DNA from: Pholiota molesta
Taxonomy: Eukaryota > Basidiomycota > Agaricomycetes > Agaricales > Strophariaceae
Length of the DNA stretch: 64,000 nt
Assembly: GCA_014925825.1 (NCBI GenBank)
Contig: JACGCK010000021.1
Location: 124,001 to 188,000, forward strand
Direction of reading: 5' to 3'
Shown: piece by piece, positions 11,620-23,188 of the stretch
How the letters are laid out: each line of letters begins with the position of its first letter
Numbering within the stretch: the stretch's first letter is position 1
Made by a program: the position numbers and the translations under genes
The notes under the pieces: generated by a model
Seen by the model: only the letters and a program-made list of their open reading frames with translations
What the model was told of the DNA's origin: nothing
Databases searched by the model: none

Positions 11620-12798
11620 CCATGCGTACACGTATTAGGCGACGAGGCGAAAAGAGCTGACCTCGCGCTGTCCACGATAATGCCGACGATAAAAAGTGTG
11701 TGCGGTCGTTGTCGTGGACGGTGAGAAGAATTTTGTACGTGTTTGTTCACAGGCCTCCTGTCTTCACTCGAACTTTCATCTTGCACCAGTCTTGCACTGC
11801 ATTCTTAACGCTGGACAACTCGATATACGCCTTCTCGGGCTTAGAGCGCCTTTTTGACGCCTGTAATCCTATGCAAGAGCCAAATACGCTTCATAGTATG
11901 AAATTCTTGCGTGGATAGAGCTGGATAGAGATCACTGGGCTCAGCTTACCGATGCAGACCATGCGATGCAGCAAAACCTTTAACAATGCTGCATTGTGAA
12001 CAACAGCGATATCAGGTTTGATATCTACCCAACTACATGTATAGAGCCTGTAACTCATGTAACGATTTATGTTAGCCTTGCAAGACCGGACATTAATCTG
12101 CGATCAGCCCGCAGCATGTCGTCGGTCATCGCAGGCGTCAGAGTTTTAGCTAATTACTTTGACCAAAATATCGAAATGAAGCTGCCGGAATCACCATGAA
12201 AATAGAATCTCTGCAGATGGCTTATTCATGCGAATTTCTTCCAATGCGACGTCTTTTGAGCCTTTTGGCTAAAACTCCTAATTGACGTTGATTGCAAAAT
12301 TGAATATCGAGAATTCCTGCATTCGCCACGACTTTATGCCTCAGAGTCATCGATTCACGGTCAACCAGAGGTCTCAGCATTGGTGATCTGATATTGGCTA
12401 GTATTCATGATGTCTAATGTCAAGTAATATTACAGATCGGATCCCAAGTCACCATTTTTCAGCCTAGTACCAGCTAGTTAATCGAGGAGGCGAATGCACA
12501 GCGCGCATGCAGTTATCAAACTGGGAGCTTATAGTGGATCTAAAGGTCTGAATGCGAGTTATTTTGGAGTTGGGGCTAGTCGGGAACCGGGACGTCCAAT
12601 TACTCATTGATCTCGAGACGGTCAATTGAATTTGAAGGACGGGCAAATTTAGCCCTCTCTAGGCTTGGCCTCGCTTGGCGCTTTTGTGCATCAAGCGCTC
12701 ACGGGACACACAAGCTGGCGGGGAACTGTATTGAATCTGATGTAAGTACGGAGCTCACATCTGTTCGGTATCAAGGGGTTCAGGGCGGCACGCATGCG

Positions 12799-12806
12799 TA
12801 TAAAAG
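12799..12806 (+). promoter_or_regulatory. TATA box of the lectin/glycoprotein gene
   Basis: TATAAAAG lies 136 bp upstream of the ATG at 12935 and is followed by a pyrimidine-rich stretch, a normal core-promoter layout for a well-expressed fungal secretory gene. Confidence 0.55.
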
Positions 12807-12934
12807 CAGGTTGCCCATTTCCCTAATTCTCGTCTGCCTTTCCCAACAACGACACCTCCCAATTTCCTACGATTCTCCAGAGTCGTAGACCCACACTCAT
12901 TTTTACAGTCACTCTTTCATAAACCAACTCCGGA

Positions 12935-14817
12935 ATGCTCGCTGGAATCACTAAGAGTCTCGCGGCTCTTGCTATTTTAGCGATGTCGGCGAATGCACAG
13001 GGTACCCCTGCGTACGTGGTTTCCATTATTTTTCCATTCGTCAAACTGACTGCGCACTCCTTTCCAGCTACATTGGCCAGCTCCTCTTGCAGCCTGGCAT
13101 CAACAGCGGTACGTCCTCCAGCCTAGCATACTCACTTAAATTCAGAGGAATTGACTCACGTCCACTCCAGCAAAGTGTCTGACGGCCGCATCCAATACCG
13201 ACGGCGCGAAGGTGACCATCCAGCCGTGCACGAACGCGGCCAGCCAGAAATGGGTCTTCAGCGGTGGCCAAGTCAAAGCCTACGGCAACAAATGTCTGGA
13301 CGTCACGAGCGGCAAGAACGCCGATGGGACAAAGATGCAGATCTGGACGTGCTCGACCAACAACCCCAATCAGAGCTGGGATTATAACGTGTGTTTTCAT
13401 TGAAGTTTAATTTGCTGGTTTTCTTGTATTGATGCGCGCTCTTGTTTTGTTATGATTTTAGCGCTGGACCAATAAATTGACGTGGTTGAACAAGGGCAAA
13501 TGTCTTGACCTTACCGGTGGGCTCCAGACTGATGGCAATCAGGTACGCGCTCGTAATTCTTTCAGAGTCGCTAAGCGCCTTCTAACCTCGGGTTGTGTAG
13601 ATTCAAATCTGGGGGTGCAACAACGGCAACATCAATCAAGTCTGGAACACCGGCTACTCCGTCAACAGCTTGCCCACCACGTCGCAGGCGGACCAGTTTG
13701 GTACGAATAACTGTGGCACTACTTCGAGTTCCACTGCAAATTGCCAGACCGGTTGGATCAAGTTTGTCTACATTTGCATTTCTCATACCGTCTCAAACTA
13801 AATTAATCTTGTCTTCAGCTCTGCCAGTGATTTCTGTATCTGGGGCCCTCGTGAGTTTCAGACTACGTATCATTTTCTTCGCCTTTTACTAAACCACTTG
13901 GTGCTTGTTCCTTCCAGCGCGCCTTGCGTCTATCGGCGATATCGAAACTGAGGCTATTGCGTATTGCACCAAATCCGGCCGCGGCACGCGCACTATGCCC
14001 AACGGCACCTTGAAGGGCGTTCACTTCGTCAAGACGCCTGAATACGTGCAGGTGACTGGCGTGGGCAATTTCACCAAGATCAATGTGCAGAAGGGCGATG
14101 AAGGAGGTGAATTGGACAACAGGGGTGCTGATGGTGTGTTCGAGTTCTAGTTGAGCTTTTGTATTTTGCTAACGGTTTGAAAATGGTGGATAGGTCGTGG
14201 AAACCCCAGTACGCATCTAATTGTCTTCAACTTTTATATCTGGCGTCTAAATTAATATCTTTGATCCTATGTAGTTGGTGGCCTTCTTTACGGAAACACC
14301 TTTGGCGCCGGTCTTCAATACCACGAATGGACGAGCTTCCTCTCTGATTCCGAATTCTGCATCCGCGCTTGTGTAGGAGCCCGTGCCACTCAGCTTTGCA
14401 ATCACGTCTATGATATCATGGGCTGCTATTGGGTGCGCCCTTTTCCGCCTGCCGAGCGATGAGCCTTCGAAACTCACTTTTATTGCATCAGAACATCCCT
14501 GCTAGCTATTCCTCGGGCGTCTATGAGGATTGCTCAGGCGATGCAGCGTAAGCCCTTATTCTCGCAGCTCTATCCAAATGGAAGGAGACCTAACTTCGTC
14601 GTATTGCAGTCTTCCCATGGGTGTCTACGGAACAAGCACTTGGGCCCAAGGAACGAAGCCCACCCCGTCTCCGCACCCACAGCCGGCATCCTCCAGCTGC
14701 ACGGCCCTCCCCACCGTGTCTGTCGCGCCCGCCGTTGCCAGGCGTCATCATATGGAGGTCGTCAGGCGCAACGCCAGCCCCGATTTCCCCGGTGCTACCC
14801 CCGCGCCCCTCGTCTAG
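12935..14817 (+). CDS. Secreted ricin-B lectin (CBM13) fused to a macrofage-activating-glycoprotein-like domain
   Basis: Eleven exons join in frame to about 420 residues: 12935-13011, 13068-13108, 13171-13388, 13462-13542, 13601-13761, 13819-13850, 13918-14133, 14194-14208, 14275-14432, 14492-14547 and 14610-14817. A signal peptide (MLAGITKSLAALAILAMSANA) precedes a beta-trefoil ricin-B domain with three visible Q-x-W-type repeats: NAASQKWVFSG, NPNQSWDYN and NINQVWNTG, each preceded by K-C-L-x-x-x. A Cys-containing domain follows (SDFCIWGPP, YCTKSGRGTRTMPNGTL, HFVKTPEYVQVTGVGNF, GGELDNRGADG, HEWTSFLSDSEFCIRAC, NHVYDIMGCYW). That second domain occurs widely in basidiomycete secreted proteins, some named macrofage-activating glycoprotein. 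A Ser/Pro-rich tail may be O-glycosylated. The likely role is a cell-surface or wall-associated sugar-binding protein. No catalytic residues are evident. Confidence 0.85.
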
Positions 14818-15470
14818 ACAACATATAAGACAAGTCGCAGCCAGATAAATATACTGGGCTACAGTATTTTTGTTTGTGTTGCTACGCACTTGGCTGTATT
14901 TTGTCGAACACTTGAACACTTTATCTACGCTTTTTATCTACATAGTTATCTGGGTGGAATATATGGACAATTGAAATCTACATTTTCTGTTAATTACCTT
15001 TGCGTTGTGTCTAGACTTTAAGGTCTGGAACTTATAAAATACTGCAAGGATGTCCTTGAGGAAATTGCACTCCGAGGAAATTTTGCGGCAAGGAAGAAGG
15101 GAGGCCCACGCGACCGACAACATTCTCCTACCATCGAGCTTTAACTTATACTATGTAAAGTATATTATTGACATTGGTCCTACTGCCTATATAATCACGC
15201 GCAGAGCTTCTATGTATCTGACTGTATGGTTATTTCTGGAGCCCTTCCGGACATGTGTGGCACCCCAACAACGTCCTTAGACGCTTGACGTTCAGGAATA
15301 AGCGCGCGCCGGGCCGGTTGTTGACTAGTGCTTAGTTCGGAAGCTGATCGTGCCAAGGGGGCTTAGCCAAGGCTTAGCAATGCGTTGAACTTCCGCCTCA
15401 TAACCCACACGCATCCCATCGCCTACACTGCGGAATATGTGACTTAGATCCTCGTATTCTGACAGGAGTA
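14818..15470. other. Intergenic
   Basis: About 650 bp between the lectin stop codon and the TBC gene start, both on the plus strand. AT-rich first, then GC-rich (around 15295-15420) just upstream of the TBC gene, probably its promoter. No gene seen. Confidence 0.35.
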
Positions 15471-18400
15471 ATGGCATCGAACCATATCAAGACGCCGGTG
15501 CATTCGCATCCACTTTCGCCGGAAGAAGGACCGCCGAGGAGCAGGCGAACGCGTGGTAGCGACGTCCGTGCATCGACCGCGGCAAACTACTTCACCTTGA
15601 GGAGTCAGCTCGAGCAGGACCAGTCCGACTCTCCCAACTGGGATGGGAGCGTCCGCGGTTATGGAAAAACGGAGAAGAAAAAGCCAATAGACGTGAAGGC
15701 GTCCTCGTCGTCACCCTCGCTTGCGACGATGTGGGATACAGTGCCCACCAGCACACCGCCGATATTTGTTGTGGGCTCGCCAAACGACCGCGGAAATTAT
15801 CATGCCTATGTAACCCCCGACGTCGAGGTAGATGGAGTTGATTCTGCTGTGTCTAGCCAAGTACTGGCGACCAAATGGCACACTTATTCCGACGAGGCCA
15901 TTCAAGTCGCTATCTCCAAATTAGGTGCTTCCGACACGCCAGCAGATGGATCTAGTCTCCCATATCACACCGCGTTGCGTGTCTTGTCTTCGGCAGTGAG
16001 CAATCTTTCGCGTGTCAGGTTAGAACTGGAGGAGGCGAGGAGGGTGCTGAAGGAGAAGGAGGTCGCGAAACAGAAGAGGGCCGAAGAACTATTAAAGGAA
16101 CTGATTCCCTCTGAACAAGACGTCGCAAAACGCGTAATACAATCTTTGTTTACCAATGACGACGAAGATGAGCACCATGTCCTTCGGAAATTAAGCGTTT
16201 TGGTATGTGTTCTAACATTCATCCCTGCTACAATGCTAACAACTATGCAGTCGCTTGCAGAATCGCTGGCCGAAGCTGTCGCTGATGAGGTGCCATTATC
16301 GCGTAGCGCACCAGAGCCGCCACATGCTCTGAGCCCGATGGCCGAGGAAACGTCGGAGATGCTCAATTCACCACCACGTATCGATGAACCAACGCATGAT
16401 GAAGAACCCAAGCCTCCTGCTATCGATGTAGAAAGCGCAGGAGAGCCAACTATAGTTCCCCACAAGTCGCGACAAGAGCGTCCTAACATCGGCGATTGGA
16501 TGGGCACGTGGTGGGGCAAGGGACGCAACGAACGTCCAGCCAACGACAAAGACCCACCCTCAGCTGTGCAGCCGATTGCCGTCCCCACGAAAACGCCTGG
16601 TCGTCGGAGAAATGCAAAGAGCGTCTTTGGGGGTCTGGGGATATCGATTCTCAACCCAGCAATCCCGACAACGACGAAGAAGCAGACTGTCGCCACCGAT
16701 GAGTCCATGCCCGCTTCGGAAACGGCGTCTATCAGATCAGTCAGGTCAGCTAGATCGACGCACACTAATATTGGCTCGACGTCGGGAATGGTCTCCTCAC
16801 TCTCTTCTCCACTGGTCCCTTCCTTTGCTCCATCGCCCGCTGCACCTCCTCTCATGTCTACCGCCTTCGACAATCTGGTTACATCCTCCCAAGGTATATC
16901 CAACGCATCATCACTAAGTCCTAGCCAGGATCCCGAGGTCGTACTGACGCAAGGAGTCACCTTGCGAGCAATCGCCAACGCAACGCGTGTTATGAGCTCC
17001 GACCCAAGCAGCATCCTCTCAGATCAAGGTCGCGACACAGGCCCCCTCATCAAGAAACTGGCAATGGAGCTCATCAAGAACGCGCGCGACGAGGGCGTCG
17101 CTTTCCACGAACGCCCCAAGGAGCGCAGGGACCTCAGGGCGGAAAACGCGCCAGAGACGAGTGATAGAGCGGGCGTTACTGGACATATGGCGTCACTCAT
17201 TGGGACCGCAGATGCTGCTATGACTCTGAATAGGGCGTTGGCTGGTCAGCCGGAAGGCATCAAGAAGCCGAAGTCGCGGAAATCGAGGACGACGAGCATG
17301 ATGCAGGTTGCGCCGCCGTTCGCTGCACCACTATTTGGCTCGTTTATGAATCAACAGCCGAGGAAGGCGTCGAATATGGCCGCTTCCGGCGCTAATCATG
17401 ACCATGCCTCTTCATCTTCCGCAACGAGGCCAAGTGCAGCAACATCCTCCGCCAACACGGGCGGGCTTAACAGAAAAGCCCTTTCTGTGCCTCTAGAATC
17501 GATCATACCAGCGACAGCGAAGCCGCCTACGCAGTATCTCTCAAGGACGTACACACCCCTCACCTCGCGTGATTTCCGGTTCTCAATCCCTCTGCCACAG
17601 TCTGCATCGAAATACACGATTTATCACGACGACAAAAATCAGAGGCCGCTGACGGACCGATACGGGTTCATGTACGACGTATCTCAGTACGACGTCCTCC
17701 TGCTGATACGCGCAAAAGAATGCAACAACAGCGCACCTGCATGCTTGACTGGTGTAAAAATCGCCGACCGCGAAGAAAACAACAGCTGGCCGGATGATGA
17801 CGAGGAGGAGGACGGAGCGGGTCCGACTAATGTCATGGAGATCGTGAAGGAGAGTTGTACTTGCAGCGGGGAACTGGACGTGCCCGCACAAGGCGGTGGC
17901 GACGCAGGGGCTGCTGATTCTATGTCTATCAGCGCCAAGAGCCGCTCCTCGTCCAAACGCGCGTCGGGCGTCGTCTCTCTGGCCCCCTCCGCCACTTTGG
18001 CTGCGTCCACCACCTCCGTCCTCTCGGTGTCCTCCGACACGCCGCACCACGCGTGCGCCAACACCGTGCGGCGGCTGCTCAACCAGCTCACGGCGATCCA
18101 CGACGAGCAGCAGGCCGCGCAGCGGAAGGAGTGGGACGCGTTCGTGAAGCAGCGGCGCCGCGTCCGGCACCTGAAGGCGCACACGGGCGCCGCCGCGCCC
18201 GTGCTCTCGTCGTCCCTCGCCTCGGGCCCGCGCGCGGCGGCGATCCTCGGGCTCGGCACGGCCGGGGAGGACGACGAGCTGTCGCACAGCGAGGGCCTGA
18301 TCGGGTTCGCGCAGCTCGGGCTGTCGACGAACCGGGACGAGCGGCGGGAGTTCGAGCGGCTCGTGCGGAGCGGGATCCCGCTGGTGTACCGCGCGAAGGT

Positions 18401-19355
18401 GTGGCTGGAGTCGAGCGGGGCGCTGGAGATGCGGGAGCCGGGGATGTTCCAGGATCTGCTGGCGCAGGTGGATGGGCAGGACGGGGTGGCGGAGGAGATT
18501 GAGAAGGATGTGGGAAGGACGATGCCGTTGAATATTTTCTTTGGGGGAGATGGTGCTGGAGTGGACAAGCTGCGGAGGGTGCTGCTTGCGTATAGCAGGT
18601 CAGTTGCTTGCTTTTGGTCGTCGTTCTATGGTAGAAAACTGAGTTTCGGTTTCGCACAGACGGAATCCTGCTGTAGGGTATTGTCAAGGCATGAATCTGA
18701 TCACGTCCACCCTCTTGTTGGTGCATGCGGATGAGGAAGAGGCATTTTGGATGCTCGCGGCTATCGTCGAGCGGATCCTTCCCGAAGACTTCTTCTCGCC
18801 GTCTCTGTTGCCATCACGGGCGTGTCCTCTCGTGCTGCTCGACTTTGTGCAGGAGCTCACGCCGAAGCTGCACGCGCATCTGACGGAGCTTGGTGTTGAT
18901 CTGGCTGCTATCTGTTTCTCGTGGTTCTTGTCGCTCTTCACTGACTGCTTGCCCGTTGAGGTGTGTGTCCTGACTGTCTTTATGCATTTCTTAATTTCTT
19001 ACTCATTCATTCGAATCACAGACTTTGTTTAGAGTCTGGGATGTTTTTCTTGTGGACGGCTTGGACGTCCTCTTCCGAATTGCGCTCGGTATTCTGCGCA
19101 GCAACGAGGCGGAACTCCTGCGTTGTGAATCTATCCCGGCGGTCTATGTGGCATTGGAGAACCTGCCTACGAGGATGTGGGAAGCAGACAAGCTCCTGCA
19201 GGTATGCCCCTCCTTACCCGATAGGCAACCATTTTGTTCATTGACTTCTGTCGTTGCAGCTGGAAGGAGACCTTAGAAGCACGCTGGTGCATGCGCAGAT
19301 TGTGAACAAGCGGAAGGCGCACGTCGCTGAACTGAAGCAGCTCATTGCAAGTTAG
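15471..19355 (+). CDS. TBC-domain protein, probable Rab GTPase-activating protein
   Basis: Five exons (15471-16202, 16251-18598, 18660-18960, 19022-19201 and 19260-19355) give about 1218 residues. The N-terminal two thirds are Ser/Pro-rich and probably disordered, with one coiled-coil-like segment near residues 185-220 (RVRLELEEARRVLKEKEVAK). The TBC domain occupies the C-terminal part. It includes FERLVRSGIPLVYRAKVWL (the arginine-finger region, in which the usual I-P-x-x-x-R is seen as IPLVYR), then the diagnostic VGYCQGMNLI block carrying the YxQ glutamine. After those come DFVQELTPKLHAHL, SWFLSLFTDCLPVE and RVWDVFLVDGLDVLFRIAL. TBC proteins accelerate GTP hydrolysis by Rab GTPases in vesicle traffic; which Rab is not visible. 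Exon GC is very high around 18000-18500 and produces long antisense frames. The last exon and 3' flank are duplicated at 22681-23021. Confidence 0.92.
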
Positions 19356-19606
19356 ATTTGCGGAAGCTGTATGGCTCTGTGTTGTATTTGGATTTCGACG
19401 TATTATAAACTGGCAGGTTTTCTTAATTATGACAATTGGACTGTACTTTAGCGCTTTTAGCTTTTGCATTTGTTTTCGTTTTAATGGGAACTGGAATATT
19501 TGAGGCCGAATGGGCTATAGAACAAATTATGTTTTCTAGCATTGACCTCGTACATACTTACACGGCCCATCGATGTCCGAGCGGTAATAGAAATACGGAA
19601 GAGATG
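19286..19606 (+). repeat. Direct repeat, copy 1: TBC gene 3' end and flank
   Basis: The last about 70 coding bases of the TBC gene plus about 250 bp of 3' flank recur in the same orientation at 22681-23021 with scattered substitutions and small indels. The two copies bracket a 3.07-kb insert carrying the Crinkler-like gene. Confidence 0.85.
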
Positions 19607-19848
19607 GCAATAGCGCCCAATCATTGTCTGCTCGAAGAGGAATCACATAATCGTCCAACAATGGCATGAGTGTGAATTTAATAGTCAAGTACATAGTGAA
19701 TCATCATCTTATGTCGTTTGAATTGATGAAATTTGATGAAACTCCGAATTCAATTTTCTCTTCGCTTGATTTTCCTTACTCTTTGAAGTTTGTCGTCATT
19801 CTTCGTGCTCTTGCTGTCATCATCAGCTTTCCTTGCCTCTCTTCTTAC

Positions 19849-19880
19849 CTCGTCTCGTCTCGTCTCGTCTCGCCTCGCCT
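19849..19880 (+). repeat. CGTCT/CGCCT pentanucleotide microsatellite in the 5' region of the Crinkler-like gene
   Basis: About six tandem pyrimidine-rich units (CTCGT type) end roughly 25 bp before the ATG. The related copy at about 36113-36139 has a shortened, diverged version on the other strand. Pyrimidine-rich tracts are common in fungal core promoters, so this may also serve initiation. Confidence 0.6.
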
Positions 19881-19904
19881 GCTCAGTTGCTCTGCTTAAA
19901 TAAC

Positions 19905-22112
19905 ATGACCGACCCTCTGGAAATCAGATTGAGATATGTTGTTATCGATGACATCGACTTTACACCAATGTCGAACATAACCTTTGCCGCCACTCTGCGG
20001 CGAACGCAAGAGGTTGACGATTTTCTCGACAAATTGAAGGTGGCCATCCCGCCGTTGCAGGCTTATCATCATGGCCTTTTCAAGGTTCTGAAGATCATAA
20101 AGCCGGTGCCACTAGAAACTGTCGACGACGAAAACACTTCGGAAACCTCGGAGCCACACGGAAAAGAAGAGTCCCTCTCGCTTGCTCCAATCCTTCGTTG
20201 TATCCGCGACCGAACTGCAGAGACAAAGAAACCTGAGCTAGCCAACGAATATGTCAAAATTGTTCCCGGATATGCACTACTTCAGGACGAGTTCAAGCAT
20301 GAGGATAGCAGACTGATCTCGGCGATTGTGGTGATACAGCTTACACTAAGTGAGTCGTCATCAACTGCGTCGCATACATATCCCTTTTGACTTTATTCAG
20401 CGGAGGGAGCCGACAGGTATAAAAGGTACCTGGAGCCGGGAATGATTTTTCGTCCGCAGCCGTTTCAGTCTCTCGTCTGCTACCACCTTTCTAATGCACA
20501 CTTTTAGGACGTAAGAACTTGCACGGCATCATAAATGGGGGTCCTCTGTCGCAGACTTCGGACGAGCACGGAACCAATCTGCGCGCATACGCGCTCATGG
20601 ATCGTCCTGCAAATCGGTACACGTTCCCCGTTGCGCTCTTCGATCAGAACTTGGCATTGCTTCAGTACAGGTTAGAGAACCTTGGTGTCGTCTTCGGCTC
20701 CGACAAAGCCAGGCAGCTTTTCCCCGACGAATTGACCTTCCGTGCTGCTGCTGACCAGTTCATCTCCGTCGCGATTGAAGATTATCCGAGCAAAGATGCA
20801 CGGATGGAAGCCTCGAGGCCTTTCTTGGAGACAATTTTCGGAGATAGTCTCGAGCTGGAGTACCCACTTGCAACGAACAAAACTTTGAGTGTCCAAGGGA
20901 ATATGTCTACTACAACGTTGGATGGCGCCTACGTGACGATGATCAAAGCCATTGGCTTCCCAAAAATAACGCGGGTCATCCTTGGAGTAAAGAGTAGCGC
21001 ATACGAAGGAGACGCCCTGTCCCAAATGACAAAAGGCTTTGCGGAAGAGGTGTATGGATTCAAGGTGTGTATTCTATTTGCTTTATGCCTCTGGAAAGTT
21101 AACATTCACTTGGCGGACACAGGACAAGAACTATTTTGACTCGACATACTTTCCGAAGATTTTGGTCGCCCTCAACGGACACAAGCTCGAGATATCCATC
21201 GCAGTATGCCTCGAAACGGTCGTCGTGAATCAGATCCTAAGCCTTGATATACAAGACAACATGTTTCGCAGCGAGTTGCAGCAAAAACTATCACGCGTAG
21301 CTGAGGCCCTAAAAGCATGTTCTGCTCAGCTCGATGCGTATTACTCCAAGCTCGCAGCAAAAAGGATGCCCTCGTATTCTTTCCCTTCGCCGACGCTCGA
21401 GCCTTTGGACTCGTCTAAGCCATTGGTTCTGCAGGGCGCATTGGAAGCTTTGTCCGCTTTTCCAGGCCTCAGGATTGTTGCCCGTCTAGATCGATACAAT
21501 GACGAAATGCGCCAAAAGCCTCAACCGGGGCCAGCTGACATGCGCCACAATCTCTTCCTGGCAGAGCAGCTTAACGCAGACGACAGCTCTGCTCAACTCA
21601 TTGTCAAGGTCGTGAAGCGATACGGCCAGGCAGCCCACCACTGTCTCGCTAAAGGAATGCTCGCACCACGGCTCCTTTTGTGTCAACCTATCATCGGAAA
21701 CTTGATTATTGTTGTCATGGAACGTGCTAAAGGGCGTCCCTTGAATAGCTTTATAGGGGACGATTTACTTGCTTTGAACGGCTGTTTGGTCTTCAATCGT
21801 CTGAAGGAAGCATTAACTTTGCTCGAACGCGAGAAGCTTGTCCACGGTGATCTGCGGGATGTGAACATAATGGTGGATGATTCCAACCCACAAGCAGTCA
21901 CAGTGAGCATCGTTGACTTTGACTGGGCAGTAAAACATGACGAAGGATTCTATCCGGATAACATCAATGTGGAGGAGCTGCGTGACCGCTGGCATAGTGA
22001 TGTTGGGCCATCGAAGAAGATGAAGATAGAGCATGATAAATTTGCTATCCTCAATCTCTTGGGGCCGAGATACTTTGGTATCACCGAACAGCAAACATTG
22101 ACAGCTTCTTAA
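19905..22112 (+). CDS. Crinkler-like protein with kinase-like C-terminal domain (copy 1, intact)
   Basis: Exons 19905-20349, 20401-20451, 20508-21064 and 21123-22112 give about 680 residues. The N-terminus, with VDDFLDKLKVAIPPLQAYHH then GLFKVLKIIKPVP, resembles the ubiquitin-like header of Crinkler (CRN/CR) proteins, in which a V-D-D-L-K-x-x-I segment precedes an L-x-L/V-x-K-x-x-x-P strand. The middle (LDGAYVTMIK to VILGVKSSAYEGDALSQMTK) is placed like the PD-(D/E)xK nuclease core of fungal CR proteins, but the expected acidic residue before x-K reads Gly in ILGVKS, so it may be inactive. The C-terminus is kinase-like: IIVVMERAKGRPL hinge, LVHGDLRDVNIMV catalytic loop (HGD for HRD, with the metal Asn), and IVDFDW replacing the usual DFG. 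CR proteins are intracellular effector- or defence-type proteins; a role here is inference. Copy 2 lies inverted at about 33.9-36.1 kb. Confidence 0.72.
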
Positions 22113-22370
22113 GTGTTTGGTGGGATACTATGTACTTACAATTTAAAATATGTTCTATATTTTGCATTAGTGAATGTCCTCGCTAAAATCGTAACGTTGA
22201 AAGCGGAAGATGTTCGAGACGGGTTTGAAAATTCAATCTATCCAAGTACCCCACGACGGTAATAGCAATTTATGTATATTATATTGTGCTACTCCTCAAA
22301 GCGATCCAATAAATATTATTACAATGATACTGACATCGTATCGTAGGGTATAATGTAACGAATGGTATAA

Positions 22371-22680
22371 CTATAGATGTATCGGATTCCAGCCACAAAA
22401 CCTAATGAGAAAGCGGTCAATTATCTTACAGTACTCATAAAATTCGGCCTTCAGCCAGATCCGACGAGACAATTTCCGAGAGCTGAGCTTAGAAATCAGA
22501 TCCTCGCAAAGTTTTGAAGCCTCTGCTGCTGTCGGACGGTCCTTGGGGTTATGACTGGTCATCCGCTTTGCCAGGGGCAAAAAAAGGACAGTCCGTCATA
22601 TTCCTGTGTCTATTAGCAGTGGTATGGAACAGGTAAACAAGATAGACATACATCAATCATCTGCAGAAAGACTCGGCCAA
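22371..22680 (-). pseudogene. Truncated 3' fragment of the kinase-like gene family
   Basis: On the minus strand, the final exon of the kinase family (LAKRMTSHNPKDRPTAAEAS to RFCGWNPIHL) is complete and nearly identical to that of the gene at 32272-33622. The preceding intron and only the last bases of the penultimate exon follow, then homology stops abruptly at 22680 where the duplicated TBC tail begins. There is no catalytic domain, so this is a hitch-hiking fragment, convergent with the Crinkler-like gene exactly as its parent is at 33.4-33.9 kb. Confidence 0.85.
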
Positions 22681-23021
22681 GGTGCATGCGCAGATTGTGA
22701 ACAAGCGGAAGGCGCACGTCGCTGAACTGAGGCAGCTCATTGCAAGTTAGATATTTGCCGAAGCTGTGTGGCTCTGCGTTGTATTTGGATTTCGACTTCT
22801 TACATATAACAGGTTTTCATAATTATGACAACTTGAATCGGACTGTACTGTAGTAGCTTTTGCTTTTGCATTTGTTTTCGTTTTAAATAATGGGTATTGG
22901 AATATTTGAGGCGAAGTTATATGCAGAGCAAATTAAATTTTCTACCACCACTGAGCCTCGTACATACTTGCACGGCCTATCGGCGTCAGAGCGGTACTAT
23001 CGCAGAAATACGGAAGAGATG
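22681..23021 (+). repeat. Direct repeat, copy 2: TBC gene 3' end and flank
   Basis: Matches 19286-19606 from GGTGCATGCG through CGGAAGAGATG. It contains the TBC reading frame's last residues and stop without an upstream gene. It directly precedes the succinate dehydrogenase gene, implying that the TBC gene and that gene were once neighbours. Confidence 0.85.
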
Positions 23022-23188
23022 ATTCGTCCGACGGCGAGCGCGTCTCAATCACGTGAATAACCGAGTTACCGAACCGGGAGAGTGCGGAGTTTGATTCACC
23101 TCCACCCTCCCCCATCCCACTTCCCGACGTCGACCGCACAACGCTCGCCGCCTCCTTCTCCTTCTTCCGCATCCTCGTCTAAGCTAGA

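Larger units (their letters stand above)
11038..12934. other. Long intergenic region (about 1.9 kb) with no convincing gene
   Basis: Between the divergent TPR and lectin genes. Several 60-125 codon frames exist on both strands (for example 11409-11786 minus and 11700-11918 plus) but none shows a motif or a consistent splice pattern. The region contains a perfect 16-bp inverted repeat (listed separately) and, at its right end, the TATA box of the lectin gene. A lineage-specific or non-coding RNA gene cannot be excluded. Confidence 0.4.

Noticed and set aside
15965..17014. 349-codon minus-strand frame opposite the TBC gene
   Set aside because: It is fully antisense to a conserved protein exon, Ser/Arg-rich with no motif, and is a product of the GC-skewed codon usage of the real gene.
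17583..18726. Several long minus-strand frames (17583-18287, 17684-18568, 18088-18726)
   Set aside because: Antisense shadows of the GC-rich TBC exon. Arg/Pro-rich nonsense composition.
19607..22680. Interpreting the insert as a classical DNA transposon
   Set aside because: No transposase and no terminal inverted repeats, and the flanking repeats are over 300 bp, far longer than a target-site duplication.
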